64,000 nucleotides of DNA from Labedella endophytica (lineage in GTDB: Bacteria > Actinomycetota > Actinomycetes > Actinomycetales > Microbacteriaceae): the NCBI RefSeq assembly GCF_003990045.1, contig NZ_RZGZ01000002.1:1546185-1610184 (forward strand), read 5' to 3'. The translations under genes and the position numbers were made by a program. Below, one piece after another: positions 27,660 to 36,992 of this stretch (the stretch's first letter is position 1; each line of letters starts with the position of its first letter). A model generated the notes under the pieces. That model saw nothing but the letters and a program-made list of their open reading frames with translations, did no database searches and was not told the origin of the DNA.

Positions 27660-28616
27660 ATGAACGAGGCATACGACGTGGTCGTCATCGGCGGAAGCGC
27701 GGCCGGACTGAGCGGCTCTCTCGCGCTCGGACGGTCCCGGCGCTCGGTGCTCGTCATCGATTCGGACGAACCCCGGAACGCTCCGGCCTCCCATGTGCAC
27801 AACTATCTCGGACGCGAATCGACGCCGCCGCGCGAGCTCGTCGCGATCGGACGCACGGAGGTCGCCGCCTACGGGGTCGAGACGCTGACGGGGCGGGTCA
27901 CCGATGTCGTCCGCGACGGCGACCACTTCACCGTCACGGTCGCGTCGGGCGGCTCGCCCGCGACCGTCTCCGCCCGACGCATACTGCTCGCGACCGGGTC
28001 GCGGGACGAGCTGCCCGACGTCCCCGGCGTCGCCGAGCAGTGGGGCCGCGGCGTCGTGCACTGTCCGTACTGTCACGGCTGGGAGGTGCGCGATCGCGCG
28101 ATCGGCGTGCTCGCGACGAGCGCCCTGTCCGCGCACCAGGTGGGCATGTTCCGGCAGCTGAGCGAACGTGTCACCCTCTTCCTCAACGACTCGTTCGAGC
28201 CGAGCGACGAGCAGTGGGAGCAGTTCGCGGCGCGCGGCGTGCAGGTGGTGCGCGGACGGGTGGTCGAGCTCGTGTCCGAGGGCGGAGACGTGTCCGCCGT
28301 GCGGCTGGAGAGCGGAACCGTCGTGCCGATCGAGGCGCTCGCGGTCGCGACGCGGGTGTGGGCGCGGGCCGACGTGCTCGCGGGGCTGGGCGTCGAGACG
28401 CAGCCGGTCGAGATGGCCGGGACGGTGTTCGGCTCGATCGTGCCCGTCGACGAGATGGGGCGTACGGCCATCGCCGGCGTCTTCGCGGCGGGCAACGTGA
28501 CGGACATGCGCTCCCAGGTGATCTCGGCCGCGGCCGCCGGTCTCCAGGCCGGCGCCTCCATCAACGCCGATCTCATCGAGGAGGACACCCGCGCGGCCGT
28601 CGCCGCCCGCGTCTGA
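27660..28616 (+). CDS. Thioredoxin-reductase-like FAD oxidoreductase with CPYC
   Basis: A 318-residue two-domain flavoprotein: FAD motif VVVIGGSAAGLSGSLALGRS at the N terminus, redox pair in HCPYCHGWE near residue 140, and the C-terminal FAD motif GVFAAGNVTDM. True thioredoxin reductases have CATC. The CPYCHG form occurs in a branch that includes dithiol oxidases of secondary metabolism and uncharacterised enzymes. The NADPH motif GxGxxA is degenerate (GVLATSALSAH), so the electron partner may differ from NADPH. AAGGAG precedes the ATG. It is probably controlled by the divergent XRE-cupin protein. Confidence 0.88.
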   Translation: MNEAYDVVVIGGSAAGLSGSLALGRSRRSVLVIDSDEPRNAPASHVHNYLGRESTPPRELVAIGRTEVAAYGVETLTGRVTDVVRDGDHFTVTVASGGSPATVSARRILLATGSRDELPDVPGVAEQWGRGVVHCPYCHGWEVRDRAIGVLATSALSAHQVGMFRQLSERVTLFLNDSFEPSDEQWEQFAARGVQVVRGRVVELVSEGGDVSAVRLESGTVVPIEALAVATRVWARADVLAGLGVETQPVEMAGTVFGSIVPVDEMGRTAIAGVFAAGNVTDMRSQVISAAAAGLQAGASINADLIEEDTRAAVAARV

Positions 28617-28638
28617 CCCGCGCGTCTCCCGCAACACG

Positions 28639-28712
28639 CTTCGACAGGCTCAGCGACGGGATCGGGCGCCATCCGCACACCGCACCGCTCACTGTCCGTG
28701 AGCCTGTCGAAG
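28639..28712. repeat. REP-like inverted repeat pair
   Basis: Perfect 14-base arms cttcgacaggctca (28639-28652) and tgagcctgtcgaag (28699-28712) are separated by 46 bases. This is the widespread REP-type sequence of GC-rich bacteria. It lies between the flavoprotein and trhO. A related core occurs inside hemG. Confidence 0.8.
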
Positions 28713-28764
28713 GGTGGCGACCGCCCCAGGAACCGGAGCGACCCCGAAACGTACACTGGAACCC

Positions 28765-29667
28765 GTGTCCGTTCCCAAGATCCTGCTCTTCTACGCGTTC
28801 ACACCCCTCGCCGACCCGGACGCCATCCGCCTGTGGCAGCGCGAGCTCTGCGAGGCGAACAACCTGCGGGGACGCATCCTGCTGTCCTCCGACGGCATCA
28901 ACGGCACGGTCGGCGGCGACATCGACGGTGTGAAGCGGTACCTGCGCCGCACACGCGAGTACCCCGCCTTCCGCGACCTCGACGTGAAGTGGTCCGAGGG
29001 CACCGCCCTCGACGCGGACGGCACCATCACCGACTTCCCGCGACTGAGCGTGAAGGTGCGAGACGAGATCGTGTCGTTCGGGGCGCCGGACGAGCTCCGT
29101 GTCACGGAGGCCGGCGTGGTCGGCGGCGGTACCCACCTCAGCCCGGAGGAACTCAACACCCTCGCCGCGGAGCGCGACGACCTCGTGCTCTTCGATGGAC
29201 GCAACGCGTTCGAGGCGCAGATCGGACGCTTCGACGGCGCCGTCGTGCCCGACGTGGCGACGACGCGCGACTTCGTCGAGGTCCTCGACTCCGGCGCCTA
29301 CGACCACCTCAAGGACAAGCCCGTCGTGACCTACTGCACAGGCGGTGTGCGCTGCGAGGTGCTCTCGAGCCTCATGGTCGCGCGGGGGTTCTCCGAGGTG
29401 TACCAGCTCGACGGCGGCATCGTCCGCTACGGCGAGCGCTTCGGCGACGACGGCCTGTGGAACGGCTCCCTCTACGTCTTCGACAAGCGTGGATCGGTGG
29501 ACTTCAGCGACCACACCGCCGTCATCGGCACGTGCGTCGCGTGCGGCGCCGCGACGAAGGACATGCGCAATTGCGCCGACCTCTCCTGCCGCGCCCAGCT
29601 CGTGGTCTGCGCGGCCCACGACGACGTGTGGTGCGACGTGCACGCGGGGACGCTCGCCGCGGACTGA
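28765..29667 (+). CDS. trhO: tRNA uridine(34) hydroxylase, rhodanese family
   Basis: A 300-residue UPF0176/YceA-type protein. TrhO adds the hydroxyl that gives 5-hydroxyuridine at tRNA wobble position 34. The N-terminal acylphosphatase-like domain starts [16 protein letters not shown]. The rhodanese domain has the active cysteine in [10 protein letters not shown]. The C-terminal part holds a cysteine set (CVACG, NCADLSC, VVC) that may bind metal. The GTG start is chosen because TACACT lies eight bases upstream and no earlier start fits the family. Confidence 0.9.
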   Translation: MSVPKILLFYAFTPLADPDAIRLWQRELCEANNLRGRILLSSDGINGTVGGDIDGVKRYLRRTREYPAFRDLDVKWSEGTALDADGTITDFPRLSVKVRDEIVSFGAPDELRVTEAGVVGGGTHLSPEELNTLAAERDDLVLFDGRNAFEAQIGRFDGAVVPDVATTRDFVEVLDSGAYDHLKDKPVVTYCTGGVRCEVLSSLMVARGFSEVYQLDGGIVRYGERFGDDGLWNGSLYVFDKRGSVDFSDHTAVIGTCVACGAATKDMRNCADLSCRAQLVVCAAHDDVWCDVHAGTLAAD

Positions 29668-29748
29668 TCGCGGAAGATCCCCCGTCGGGTGGACGCGGCG
29701 CGCGCGGTCGACCCGGAAGACTGGCGGGAGTCGACCACGAGGAGGACC

Positions 29749-30645
29749 ATGACCGACGTCCGTACCATCGAGGTCGAGGCGGTGACGAAACGCTTCGGCG
29801 CCGTCGCCGCCGTGAACTCCCTGTCCTTCCAGGTCGCGCCGGGACGCGTCACCGGCTTCCTCGGCCCGAACGGCGCCGGGAAGACGACGACCCTGCGCAT
29901 GCTGCTCGGTCTCGTGCGACCGACCGAGGGGCGCGCCACGTTCGGCGGCGTCGCCTACGCCGACCTCGACTCGCCGCTGCGCACCGTGGGCGCCGCCCTC
30001 GAGGCCGCGAGCTTCCACCCCGGCCGCTCGGCACGCAACCACCTCGCGATCCTCGCGACGGCCTCCCGCATCCCGCGGGCCCGTATCGACGCGACCCTCG
30101 ACCTCGTGGGACTCTCCGAGTTCGCCGATCGGCGCGTCGGCGGCTATTCCCTCGGCATGAGGCAGCGCCTCGGCCTCGCCTCCGCGCTCCTCGGGGACCC
30201 CGGCGTGCTCGTGCTCGACGAACCCATCAACGGCCTCGACCCCGAGGGCATCAAATGGATCCGCTCCCTCCTCCGCGCTCTCGCGGGTGAGGGACGCACG
30301 GTGCTCGTCTCGTCTCATCTCCTGAGCGAGGTGCAGCAGAGCGTCGACGACGTCATCATCATCGCCCGCGGCGAGCTCGTGCACGAGGGGACCCTCTCGA
30401 GCCTCTCCGCGGGCGACAGCCTCAGCGTGCTCGTCGACGCTCCCGATCGCGCCGCCCTCGCCGCTGCGCTCTCCGCCGCAGGGTTCACCGTCACCGCGGC
30501 CCGAGCGGGGCTCGTCGTCGTCGGGGTCGAGGCGGAGGAGGTCGGCCGCGCCGCCTTCGCCGCCGGCGTCCCGCTCAGCACCCTGCACCGGCAGTCCTCC
30601 GGACTCGAAGAGACGTTCCTGCACCTCGTCGGAGGAGACCGATGA
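29749..30645 (+). CDS. ABC transporter ATP-binding protein
   Basis: A 298-residue ATPase of the DrrA/CcmA-like export group. It shows Walker A GPNGAGKTTT, signature YSLGMRQRLG, Walker B VLVLDEPINGLD and switch histidine in SSHLLSE. The C-terminal extension of about 80 residues is typical of this group. GAGGAGG lies right before the ATG. It overlaps the permease gene by four bases, forming a two-gene exporter. Confidence 0.92.
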   Translation: MTDVRTIEVEAVTKRFGAVAAVNSLSFQVAPGRVTGFLGPNGAGKTTTLRMLLGLVRPTEGRATFGGVAYADLDSPLRTVGAALEAASFHPGRSARNHLAILATASRIPRARIDATLDLVGLSEFADRRVGGYSLGMRQRLGLASALLGDPGVLVLDEPINGLDPEGIKWIRSLLRALAGEGRTVLVSSHLLSEVQQSVDDVIIIARGELVHEGTLSSLSAGDSLSVLVDAPDRAALAAALSAAGFTVTAARAGLVVVGVEAEEVGRAAFAAGVPLSTLHRQSSGLEETFLHLVGGDR

Positions 30646-31463
30646 ACACGTTCCTGCCCGCCGTCCGCTCGGAGGTCGCGAAGATCACGAGCACCCGCAT
30701 GTGGTGGATCCTCGCCCTCGTCCTCTTCGTCTACGTGCTCGCGATGGCCGGAGGACTCGCCGCGCTCCTCGGCGCCGGATCCGACGGTTCTCTTCCCGGG
30801 GTCACGACGACCGGTAGCGTTCCGACGGCTGGGATCGCGCCGCTCATCTACTCCTTCGCGAGCTCGATCGGCTACGTCTTCCCCGTCCTGCTGGGAGCCC
30901 TCGCCGTGACGGGAGAGGTGCGTCACCAGACGCTCACCCCCACGTTCCTCGCCACGCCCCGACGAGGGGTCGTGCTCCTTGCGAAGCTCCTCGTGCTGCT
31001 CGCCTTCGGCGCCCTCTTCGGCGTCATCGGCCTCGTCGCCTCGGTCGGCGGGGGCGGGGGCGTCCTCGCCGCGTTCGGTATCGAGACGGAGCTCGGATCG
31101 AGTGACACGTGGGCGATGTTCGCTCGCCTCATCCTCGCGATGGCGCTGTGGGCCGCGGTCGGAATCGGCCTCGGGTCGATCGTCACGAACCAGGTCGCGG
31201 TGATCGTCATCGTCATCGCCTTCACGCAGTTCGTCGAGCCGGTACTGCGTTCCGTCGGGGCGCTGGCCGACTGGATCGGCGACATCGTGCAGTTCCTCCC
31301 CGGAGCGGCGAGCGACACCCTGGTGGGGACGAGCATCTTCGGTCTCGTCTCGACGGGGGCGGACGGCCTCGAGTGGTGGGCCGGCGCGCTCATCCTCGGC
31401 GGGATCGCGGCGGTCCTCACCGCGCTCGGCGCCCTCACCACGTGGCGACGCGACGTCACGTGA
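30642..31463 (+). CDS. ABC-2 type permease
   Basis: A 273-residue membrane partner of the preceding ATPase with six predicted helices. It opens with EVAKITSTRMWWILALVLF, the usual ABC-2 start, then has large hydrophobic segments near 65-90, 100-125, 155-180 and 245-265. The ATGA overlap ensures coupled translation. The substrate is unknown. Confidence 0.88.
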   Translation: MNTFLPAVRSEVAKITSTRMWWILALVLFVYVLAMAGGLAALLGAGSDGSLPGVTTTGSVPTAGIAPLIYSFASSIGYVFPVLLGALAVTGEVRHQTLTPTFLATPRRGVVLLAKLLVLLAFGALFGVIGLVASVGGGGGVLAAFGIETELGSSDTWAMFARLILAMALWAAVGIGLGSIVTNQVAVIVIVIAFTQFVEPVLRSVGALADWIGDIVQFLPGAASDTLVGTSIFGLVSTGADGLEWWAGALILGGIAAVLTALGALTTWRRDVT

Positions 31464-31471
31464 CGCGGACC

Positions 31472-31508
31472 ACCGTCGCGAGCACCGGAGGGGAGTGCTC
31501 GCGACGGT
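31472..31508 (+). terminator. Terminator hairpin after ABC operon
   Basis: A 14-base perfect stem accgtcgcgagcac / gtgctcgcgacggt with a 9-base loop directly follows the permease gene. No T tract is seen. Confidence 0.65.
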
Positions 31509-31573
31509 CACGCCTGCCCATCGTCATCGACCTGCCGTCGACGGCTGCGGCCTCGGCTGCGTAGGCTGACGGC

Positions 31574-32593
31574 ATGCAGAGCTTTCCGGCGTGGGTCGTC
31601 CGCCGCTCCGAGTCGGAGCACGGCCACGGGCCGGCCTCCGCCGCGTTCGAGACCCTCGACGCCGACGCCCTCGACGACCTCTCGGGTGATCTCGACACCG
31701 TCGTCCGCGTGGAGTACTCGAGCGTCAACTACAAGGACGCGCTCGCACTGACGGGACGTCCCGGCGTCGTCCGACGCTGGCCCCTCGTCCCCGGTGTCGA
31801 TGCGACGGGCGTCGTGCTCGAGACCAGCGGGAGCACGTGGTGCCCGGGGGACGTCGTAACGCTCAACGGGGCGGGGCTCGGCGAGAACCTCCACGGCGGT
31901 CTCGCCGGTCGCGCGCACGTCGACGGCTCTCGGCTCGTCCGCATTCCGTCCACGATGTCCGCCCGCCAGGCCGCGGCGCTCGGCACGGCCGGTTTCACCG
32001 CGATGCTCGCGGTGCTCGCGATCGAGCGGCACGGGGTCGCACCCGAGGACGGGCCCGTGCTCGTCACGGGGGCGGCCGGTGGCCTGGGCTCGATCGCCGT
32101 CGCCCTGCTCTCCCGCGCCGGGTTCGAGGTGACGGCCTCGACGGGGCGGGTCTCCACCCAGTCCGCTTTCCTCACCGACCTCGGGGCCACCGCCGTGATC
32201 GACCGCGGTGAGTTGTCCGGACCCGGGACGCCGATGCAGGCCCAGCGGTGGGCGGCCGTCGTCGACGCGGTCGGGGAACCCACACTCGTCAATGCTGTGG
32301 CCCAGCTCCGGCAGGGCGGTATCGCCGCGGCGTGCGGGCTCGCCCAGAGCGCCGAGTACGTCGGAACGGTGTTGCCCTACATCCTCCGCGGCGTCACCCT
32401 CGCGGGCATCAATTCCGTCGAGGCGACACCCGACGAGCGGGTCGCCGCGTGGCTCCGACTGGAGCGAGACGCCGACCTCGCGCTCCTCGACGGCCTCACC
32501 GCTGTCGCTCCCCTCGCCGCGGCCCGCGAGGTCGCCGAGCGGGTCCTCGCGGGCGATGTGCGCGGCCGGACGGTCATCGAGACCGGTCGCTGA
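31574..32593 (+). CDS. acuI: MDR oxidoreductase, acryloyl-CoA reductase (AcuI/YhdH) family
   Basis: Zinc-free medium-chain dehydrogenase/reductase, 339 residues. YSSVNYKDALALTGRPGVVR and PGVDATGVV are hallmarks of the AcuI/YhdH family, which reduces acryloyl-CoA with NADPH. The Rossmann motif is VTGAAGGLGSIAVALL. The zinc ligands of alcohol dehydrogenases are missing as expected. TAGGCT ends seven bases before the ATG, so the gene is probably leaderless and independent of the ABC operon. Confidence 0.9.
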   Translation: MQSFPAWVVRRSESEHGHGPASAAFETLDADALDDLSGDLDTVVRVEYSSVNYKDALALTGRPGVVRRWPLVPGVDATGVVLETSGSTWCPGDVVTLNGAGLGENLHGGLAGRAHVDGSRLVRIPSTMSARQAAALGTAGFTAMLAVLAIERHGVAPEDGPVLVTGAAGGLGSIAVALLSRAGFEVTASTGRVSTQSAFLTDLGATAVIDRGELSGPGTPMQAQRWAAVVDAVGEPTLVNAVAQLRQGGIAAACGLAQSAEYVGTVLPYILRGVTLAGINSVEATPDERVAAWLRLERDADLALLDGLTAVAPLAAAREVAERVLAGDVRGRTVIETGR

Positions 32594-32627
32594 CCCTCCC
32601 CCGCTCAGACGTGCGGGTCCGCAGGGC

Positions 32628-33578
32628 TCAGGAGGCGGCGGGCTTGCCGTCCGCCGCGGGATCGGGCTGCGGAGCGGTTCCGTCGATCACGAGCTCGCCC
32701 GACGGATCCTGCTCCGGCGCGTCCGGAGTCGCCGGAGACGTGGACGCAGGGGTATCCGTTGCCGGCCTCTTCGCAGGGGCGCGCTTGCGCGGGGGCTTCG
32801 CGGGAGCCGCGGGATCGGACGTCTTCTCACGCGCGGCCTTCTCACGGGCGGTCTTCGCGGGAGCCGCCTTCTCCGTCGCGTCGGGCTTCGCCGAGGTCTT
32901 CCTCGTCGCAGCCTTGCCCGTCGTCGACGCGGTCGACGAGCTCGCCGTCGACGTAGCGGCCGTCTTCGCTGTCGACCGGGGCTTCGCGGGCGCCCTGGTG
33001 GTCTTCTTCGTGGGCACGCTCTCGGCTGCCGCGGCGACATCGGCCGCCGCCTTCTTCTTCGCCACTCCGGCCCGCCCGCCGCTGCGCGACGCGGCCTCGG
33101 TCTTGGCCTCCGCCTTCACCTTGGCCGCCTCGATCTTCGCGGCCTCGGCCTTCGCGCGGACCGCGATCGGACGGGGGCTGACGGTGCGCACGCGCGTGGC
33201 CCGCACCTTCTTCGCACGGATCTCGTCCTCGGCGATCCGCAGCGCGGCGACGAGCTCCGCTCCGTGGTTCGTCGAGACGATGACGCGGGAGAACTCGTCG
33301 TCCTCCACGTCGAGCACGACCGCGGGACGCGAGCCCTTCTTGATGACGAGGAAGTCCGCGCCGCCGTGAGACTTCCACTGGCCGACCGCGAGCGTCAACG
33401 GGATCGCCGATCCCTTCCCGCGCACGCCACGCACCCAGATCCATGGGTCGTCCGTGAGAGTCGCCGAGCGGATACGGGAACGAGGGATCTCGACGTTGTC
33501 GCGACGCAGCGAGAGTGCCTTCTCCGCCGCCGTCAGTCGGATCTCGAGTCGATCGGAGTGGAGGTGGATGCTCGCCAT
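32628..33578 (-). CDS. PH-like domain protein with histone-H1-like Lys/Ala tail
   Basis: A 316-residue protein in two parts. Residues 1-110 form a beta-rich domain (HLHSDRLEIRLTAAEKALSL, WIWVRGVRGKGSA) that resembles small bacterial PH-like domains. Residues 130-285 are almost wholly Lys, Ala, Pro, Thr and Arg (KKKAAA, APAKPRSTAKT, RKRAPAKRP), like the C-terminal tails of eukaryotic histone H1 and actinobacterial nucleoid proteins. It is followed by an acidic tip. DNA or RNA contact by the tail is inferred. It is downstream of hemL on the same strand, 110 bases away. Confidence 0.75.
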   Translation of the reverse strand: MASIHLHSDRLEIRLTAAEKALSLRRDNVEIPRSRIRSATLTDDPWIWVRGVRGKGSAIPLTLAVGQWKSHGGADFLVIKKGSRPAVVLDVEDDEFSRVIVSTNHGAELVAALRIAEDEIRAKKVRATRVRTVSPRPIAVRAKAEAAKIEAAKVKAEAKTEAASRSGGRAGVAKKKAAADVAAAAESVPTKKTTRAPAKPRSTAKTAATSTASSSTASTTGKAATRKTSAKPDATEKAAPAKTAREKAAREKTSDPAAPAKPPRKRAPAKRPATDTPASTSPATPDAPEQDPSGELVIDGTAPQPDPAADGKPAAS

Positions 33579-33688
33579 GTCCCTAGTCTGCCGTGGAGCG
33601 GTCTCGGCATCCCCTGTGAAAGCTCACAAAGACATAACGACGGCGCTGTATGCGTCGTCCGGAATACCCGCGAGCGGCCTCGCCGACG

Positions 33689-35023
33689 CTACGCAGGCGT
33701 CGCCTCCGCCGCCGCACGGGCCGCAGCCGGGAGCGCCGACAGGATCCGGTCCACCGCGGCGTCGTCGTGGGCCGCGGTGACGAACCACGCCTCGTAGACG
33801 CTCGGCGGCAGGGACACACCCTGGTCGAGCATGCTGTGGAACAGCGCCGGGTAGCGCCAGCCCTCCTGCGCCTGGACGGCCGCGTAGTCGTGGGCCGGTT
33901 CGGCGGAGAACACGAAGCTGAACAGGTTTCCCGCCCGTTGCACGACGTGGGCGACACCGGCGGCGGAGAGTGCGTCGGAGGCGGCCGTGGAGATCTTGTC
34001 GGCGACCGCGTCGAGTCGCGCGTACACCTCGTCGGTCGCGAGGCGCAGCGTCGTGAGCCCCGCGGCGACGGCGACGGGGTTCCCCGAGAGGGTGCCAGCC
34101 TGGTAGACGGGGCCGGTGGGAGCGAGGAGGTCCATGATCTCGGCGCGCCCGCCCAATGCCGCGAGCGGCATACCACCTCCCACGACCTTGCCGAAGGCGA
34201 AGAGGTCGGGCTGGTAGACGTCGCCGGCTCGACTCGACAGACCCCAGTACCCGGCCGGGTCCACGCGGAAACCGGTGAGCACCTCGTCGAAGATGACGAG
34301 CGCACCGTGCCGGTGGGCGAGCTCGATGAGGAAGGCGTTGAAGCCGGGCGCCGGGGGCACGACGCCCATGTTCGCCGGGGAGGCCTCCGTGATGACGGCG
34401 GCGATCTGGTCACCGTGCAACGCGAAGACGGCCTCGAGGGCCGCCTCGTCGTTGTACGGCACCACGAGCGTCTGGCTCGCGACGGCCTCGGTGACACCCG
34501 CGGAACCCGGGAGCGAGAGCGTGGCGAGTCCGGATCCGGCCGCGGCGAGCAGCCCGTCCGAGTGGCCGTGGTAGTGGCCGGCGAACTTCACGAGGAGGTC
34601 GCGCCCGGTCGCCCCGCGCGCGAGTCGGATCGCCGTCATCGTGGCCTCGGTGCCCGTGGACACGAGGCGCACCTTCTGGAGCGGCGAGTCCCCCGCCGCA
34701 TGCAACCGGCCGACGATCTCCTCCGCGAGCTCCGTCTCCGACGGCGTCGAGGCGCCGAAGGACAGTCCTCGAGCGGCGGCGGCCTGCACGGCCGCGACCA
34801 CCTCGGGGTGCGCGTGGCCGAGGATCGCCGGACCCCACGAGGCAACGAGGTCGACGTACTCGCGGCCCTCGGCGTCGACGACGTGCGGGCCGCGCGCCTC
34901 GACGAGGAATCGGGGTGTGCCTCCGACAGAGCCGAACGCGCGCACCGGCGAGTTCACCCCGCCGGGGATCACGGTGCGGGCCCGGTCGAACAGGTCCTGG
35001 TTCACGTGAGTCACTTCAGCCAT
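33689..35023 (-). CDS. hemL: Glutamate-1-semialdehyde 2,1-aminomutase
   Basis: PLP enzyme of 444 residues making 5-aminolevulinate from glutamate-1-semialdehyde. It shows [11 protein letters not shown] at the start, [34 protein letters not shown] with the PLP aspartate, and the PLP lysine in [11 protein letters not shown] at MAEVTH overlaps the end of hemB by 13 bases, so it is read from the same mRNA. Longer in-frame starts would run back through hemB. Confidence 0.96.
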   Translation of the reverse strand: MAEVTHVNQDLFDRARTVIPGGVNSPVRAFGSVGGTPRFLVEARGPHVVDAEGREYVDLVASWGPAILGHAHPEVVAAVQAAAARGLSFGASTPSETELAEEIVGRLHAAGDSPLQKVRLVSTGTEATMTAIRLARGATGRDLLVKFAGHYHGHSDGLLAAAGSGLATLSLPGSAGVTEAVASQTLVVPYNDEAALEAVFALHGDQIAAVITEASPANMGVVPPAPGFNAFLIELAHRHGALVIFDEVLTGFRVDPAGYWGLSSRAGDVYQPDLFAFGKVVGGGMPLAALGGRAEIMDLLAPTGPVYQAGTLSGNPVAVAAGLTTLRLATDEVYARLDAVADKISTAASDALSAAGVAHVVQRAGNLFSFVFSAEPAHDYAAVQAQEGWRYPALFHSMLDQGVSLPPSVYEAWFVTAAHDDAAVDRILSALPAAARAAAEATPA

Positions 35024-35985
35024 CCGGCCACCTCCACTGCCCAGTACGTCAGGATCGCGTCCGCTCCGGCGCGCTTGATACCCACGAGCGACTCCTCGAC
35101 GGCCCGGCGGCGGTCGATCCAACCGTGAGCGGCGGCGGCCTCGATCATCGAGTACTCGCCGGACACCTGGTACGCCCACACGGGGACCTCGCTCGCGGCG
35201 GCGACGTCGGCGAGCACGTCGAGGTAACTCATGGCCGGCTTCACCATGACGATGTCGGCGCCCTCCTCGATGTCGGTGAGCGCTTCGCGGAGCCCCTCGC
35301 GGCGGTTACCGGGGTCGAGCTGGTAGCTGCGACGGTCGCCGGACAGCTGCGAGTCCACCGCCTCACGGAAGGGGCCGTAGAAGGCGGAGGCGTACTTGGC
35401 CGAGTAGGCCATGATCACCGTGTCGTGGAAGCCCTCGCCGTCGAGCGCCTCACGGACCGCGGCGACCTGGCCGTCCATCATGCCGCTGAGCCCGAGGAGC
35501 TGAGAGCCCGCGCGCGCCTGTGCGAGCGCCATCTCCCGGTAGATCGCGAGGGTCGCGTCGTTGTCGACCGAGCCGTCGGAAGCGAGCACGCCGCAGTGGC
35601 CGTGGTCGGTGAACTCGTCGAGGCACAGGTCGGTCTGCACGACGAGGGCGTCGCCTACCTCATCCGCGACAGCCGCCGTCGCGACATTGAGGATGCCGTC
35701 CGCGCGGCACGACGCCGAACCGGTCGCATCGCGCTCCGCGGGCACGCCGAAGAGCATGACGCCGCCGATCCCGGCCTCCGCCGCCGCTGCCGCCGCGCGA
35801 CGGAGCGAGTCGAGCGAGTGCTGCTGGATCCCGGGCATCGAACCGAGCGGGAGCGGGTGTTCGATCCCCTCGCGCACGAACATGGGCAGGACGAGTTCGG
35901 AGGCGTGCAGTCGCGTCTCCGAGACGAGGCGTCGGAGAGCTGGGGTGGTGCGCAAGCGGCGCAGTCGGGTGTCCGGGAAAGTCAC
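35011..35985 (-). CDS. hemB: Delta-aminolevulinic acid dehydratase
   Basis: Condenses two 5-aminolevulinates to porphobilinogen; 324 residues. Schiff-base lysines are in [16 protein letters not shown] and VKPAMSYLD. The metal region reads [14 protein letters not shown]: two of three zinc cysteines with an aspartate at the middle site, the mixed form common in actinobacteria. The GTG start has TAGGCT ending seven bases upstream, so hemB probably has its own leaderless promoter besides read-through from hemD. Confidence 0.96.
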   Translation of the reverse strand: MTFPDTRLRRLRTTPALRRLVSETRLHASELVLPMFVREGIEHPLPLGSMPGIQQHSLDSLRRAAAAAAEAGIGGVMLFGVPAERDATGSASCRADGILNVATAAVADEVGDALVVQTDLCLDEFTDHGHCGVLASDGSVDNDATLAIYREMALAQARAGSQLLGLSGMMDGQVAAVREALDGEGFHDTVIMAYSAKYASAFYGPFREAVDSQLSGDRRSYQLDPGNRREGLREALTDIEEGADIVMVKPAMSYLDVLADVAAASEVPVWAYQVSGEYSMIEAAAAHGWIDRRRAVEESLVGIKRAGADAILTYWAVEVAGWLK

Positions 35986-36076
35986 ACCACAAGCCTACGG
36001 CGGCAGGCTGGGCGCGCGGTCCGTGCGGGCCCGTCGACCACCTCACATCCGCACTCGTCGATACCGCCTGCGGTTT

Positions 36077-36137
36077 TGCGTACGCATCGTCGAATCGCGG
36101 GTGACATTACACCCGCGGAAAGCAGTCGCGTACGCGA
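36077..36137. repeat. Quartet palindrome, subfamily 1 (element E)
   Basis: The palindromic flank TGCGTACGCA (36077-36086), core arms cgcgggtg (36096-36103) and cacccgcg (36110-36117) and the palindromic flank TCGCGTACGCGA (36126-36137) follow the layout of the element at 2108-2167, with diverged arms. It lies inside the haem gene series, between hemD and the hemB promoter. Confidence 0.75.
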
Positions 36138-36187
36138 AGACACCGGGGGAACGGCTATCGGCGGAGCGGTGGGCTCGCCGGGGTCGG

Positions 36188-36979
36188 TCAGGCGACGGTG
36201 GGGGCCTCGCGGTCGGAGACGGCGTCCACGACGCTGTCGATGAGATCCGTCACGGTCTGGTGGCGCGAGACCACGGCGACGTCGAGGCCCGCGGCGCGCG
36301 CATCCTTCGCGGTGCGGGGACCGATCGCCGCGACGACGGTGGACGAGGGCAGAGTGCCGAACTGGCTCGCGACCTGGTCCGCGACGCTGCCGGAGGTGAC
36401 GAGGATGACGCTGATGCGGCCGGACCGCACATCGCTCACGACCTTCTCGTCGACCGGTTCGCCGATCGTCCGATAGGCGACCACAGAGGACACGTCGTGG
36501 CCGGCCTCCGCGAGGCCGACGGACAGGAGCGGTTTCGCGATCTCGGAGCGCAGCGCGAGGAAGCGCTTCGGCTCCGGCTCGAGTGCCGTGAGCTCCTCGA
36601 GCATGCCGCGGGCCGAATTGTCCTTCGCCGGCACGAGGTCCACCGAGTATCCGACGGCCTGCAGGGCCGCCGCGGTGGTCTCGCCGACGGCGGCGACCTT
36701 CGTCGTGGACGGGATGCGGACGCGCTCGGAGTAGAGCACATCGACCGTCGTCGCACTGGTCACCGTGAGCCAGTCGAACTCGCCGGCGGTGAGCGCCGCG
36801 AGAGCAGCCCGGAGCGCGTCCGGGTCCTCGGTCGGCGCGAAGTTGATCATCGGCGCGACGACGGGCGTCGCACCCCGCGACCGCAGATCGGCGGCGACAC
36901 CGTCTCCCCAGGGACCGCCGCGAGGAACGAGCACCCGCCAGCCCTTGAGGGGCTTCGCTGCGTGCGCGGATGCCGTCAT
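36188..36979 (-). CDS. hemD: Uroporphyrinogen-III synthase
   Basis: Cyclises hydroxymethylbilane to uroporphyrinogen III; 263 residues. The family is weakly conserved. The N-terminal LKGWRVLVPRGGPWGDGVAADL, WLTVTSATTVDVL and C-terminal VTSGSVADQV plus AIGPRTAKDARAAGL match its pattern. Identity is secured by its place 13 bases after hemC. Translational coupling is likely. Confidence 0.92.
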   Translation of the reverse strand: MTASAHAAKPLKGWRVLVPRGGPWGDGVAADLRSRGATPVVAPMINFAPTEDPDALRAALAALTAGEFDWLTVTSATTVDVLYSERVRIPSTTKVAAVGETTAAALQAVGYSVDLVPAKDNSARGMLEELTALEPEPKRFLALRSEIAKPLLSVGLAEAGHDVSSVVAYRTIGEPVDEKVVSDVRSGRISVILVTSGSVADQVASQFGTLPSSTVVAAIGPRTAKDARAAGLDVAVVSRHQTVTDLIDSVVDAVSDREAPTVA

Positions 36980-36992
36980 ACGGTAGTCCTCA

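Noticed and set aside
28640..28760. Short ORFs across the REP pair encoding SLSLSK-like peptides
   Set aside because: Translations of REP sequences give such peptides in many genomes. There is no ribosome site or conserved protein.
33615..33628. CRP/GlxR-like site TGTGA...TCACA downstream of hemL
   Set aside because: The half-sites are four bases apart instead of six, and the site is between hemL and its downstream gene without a clear promoter.
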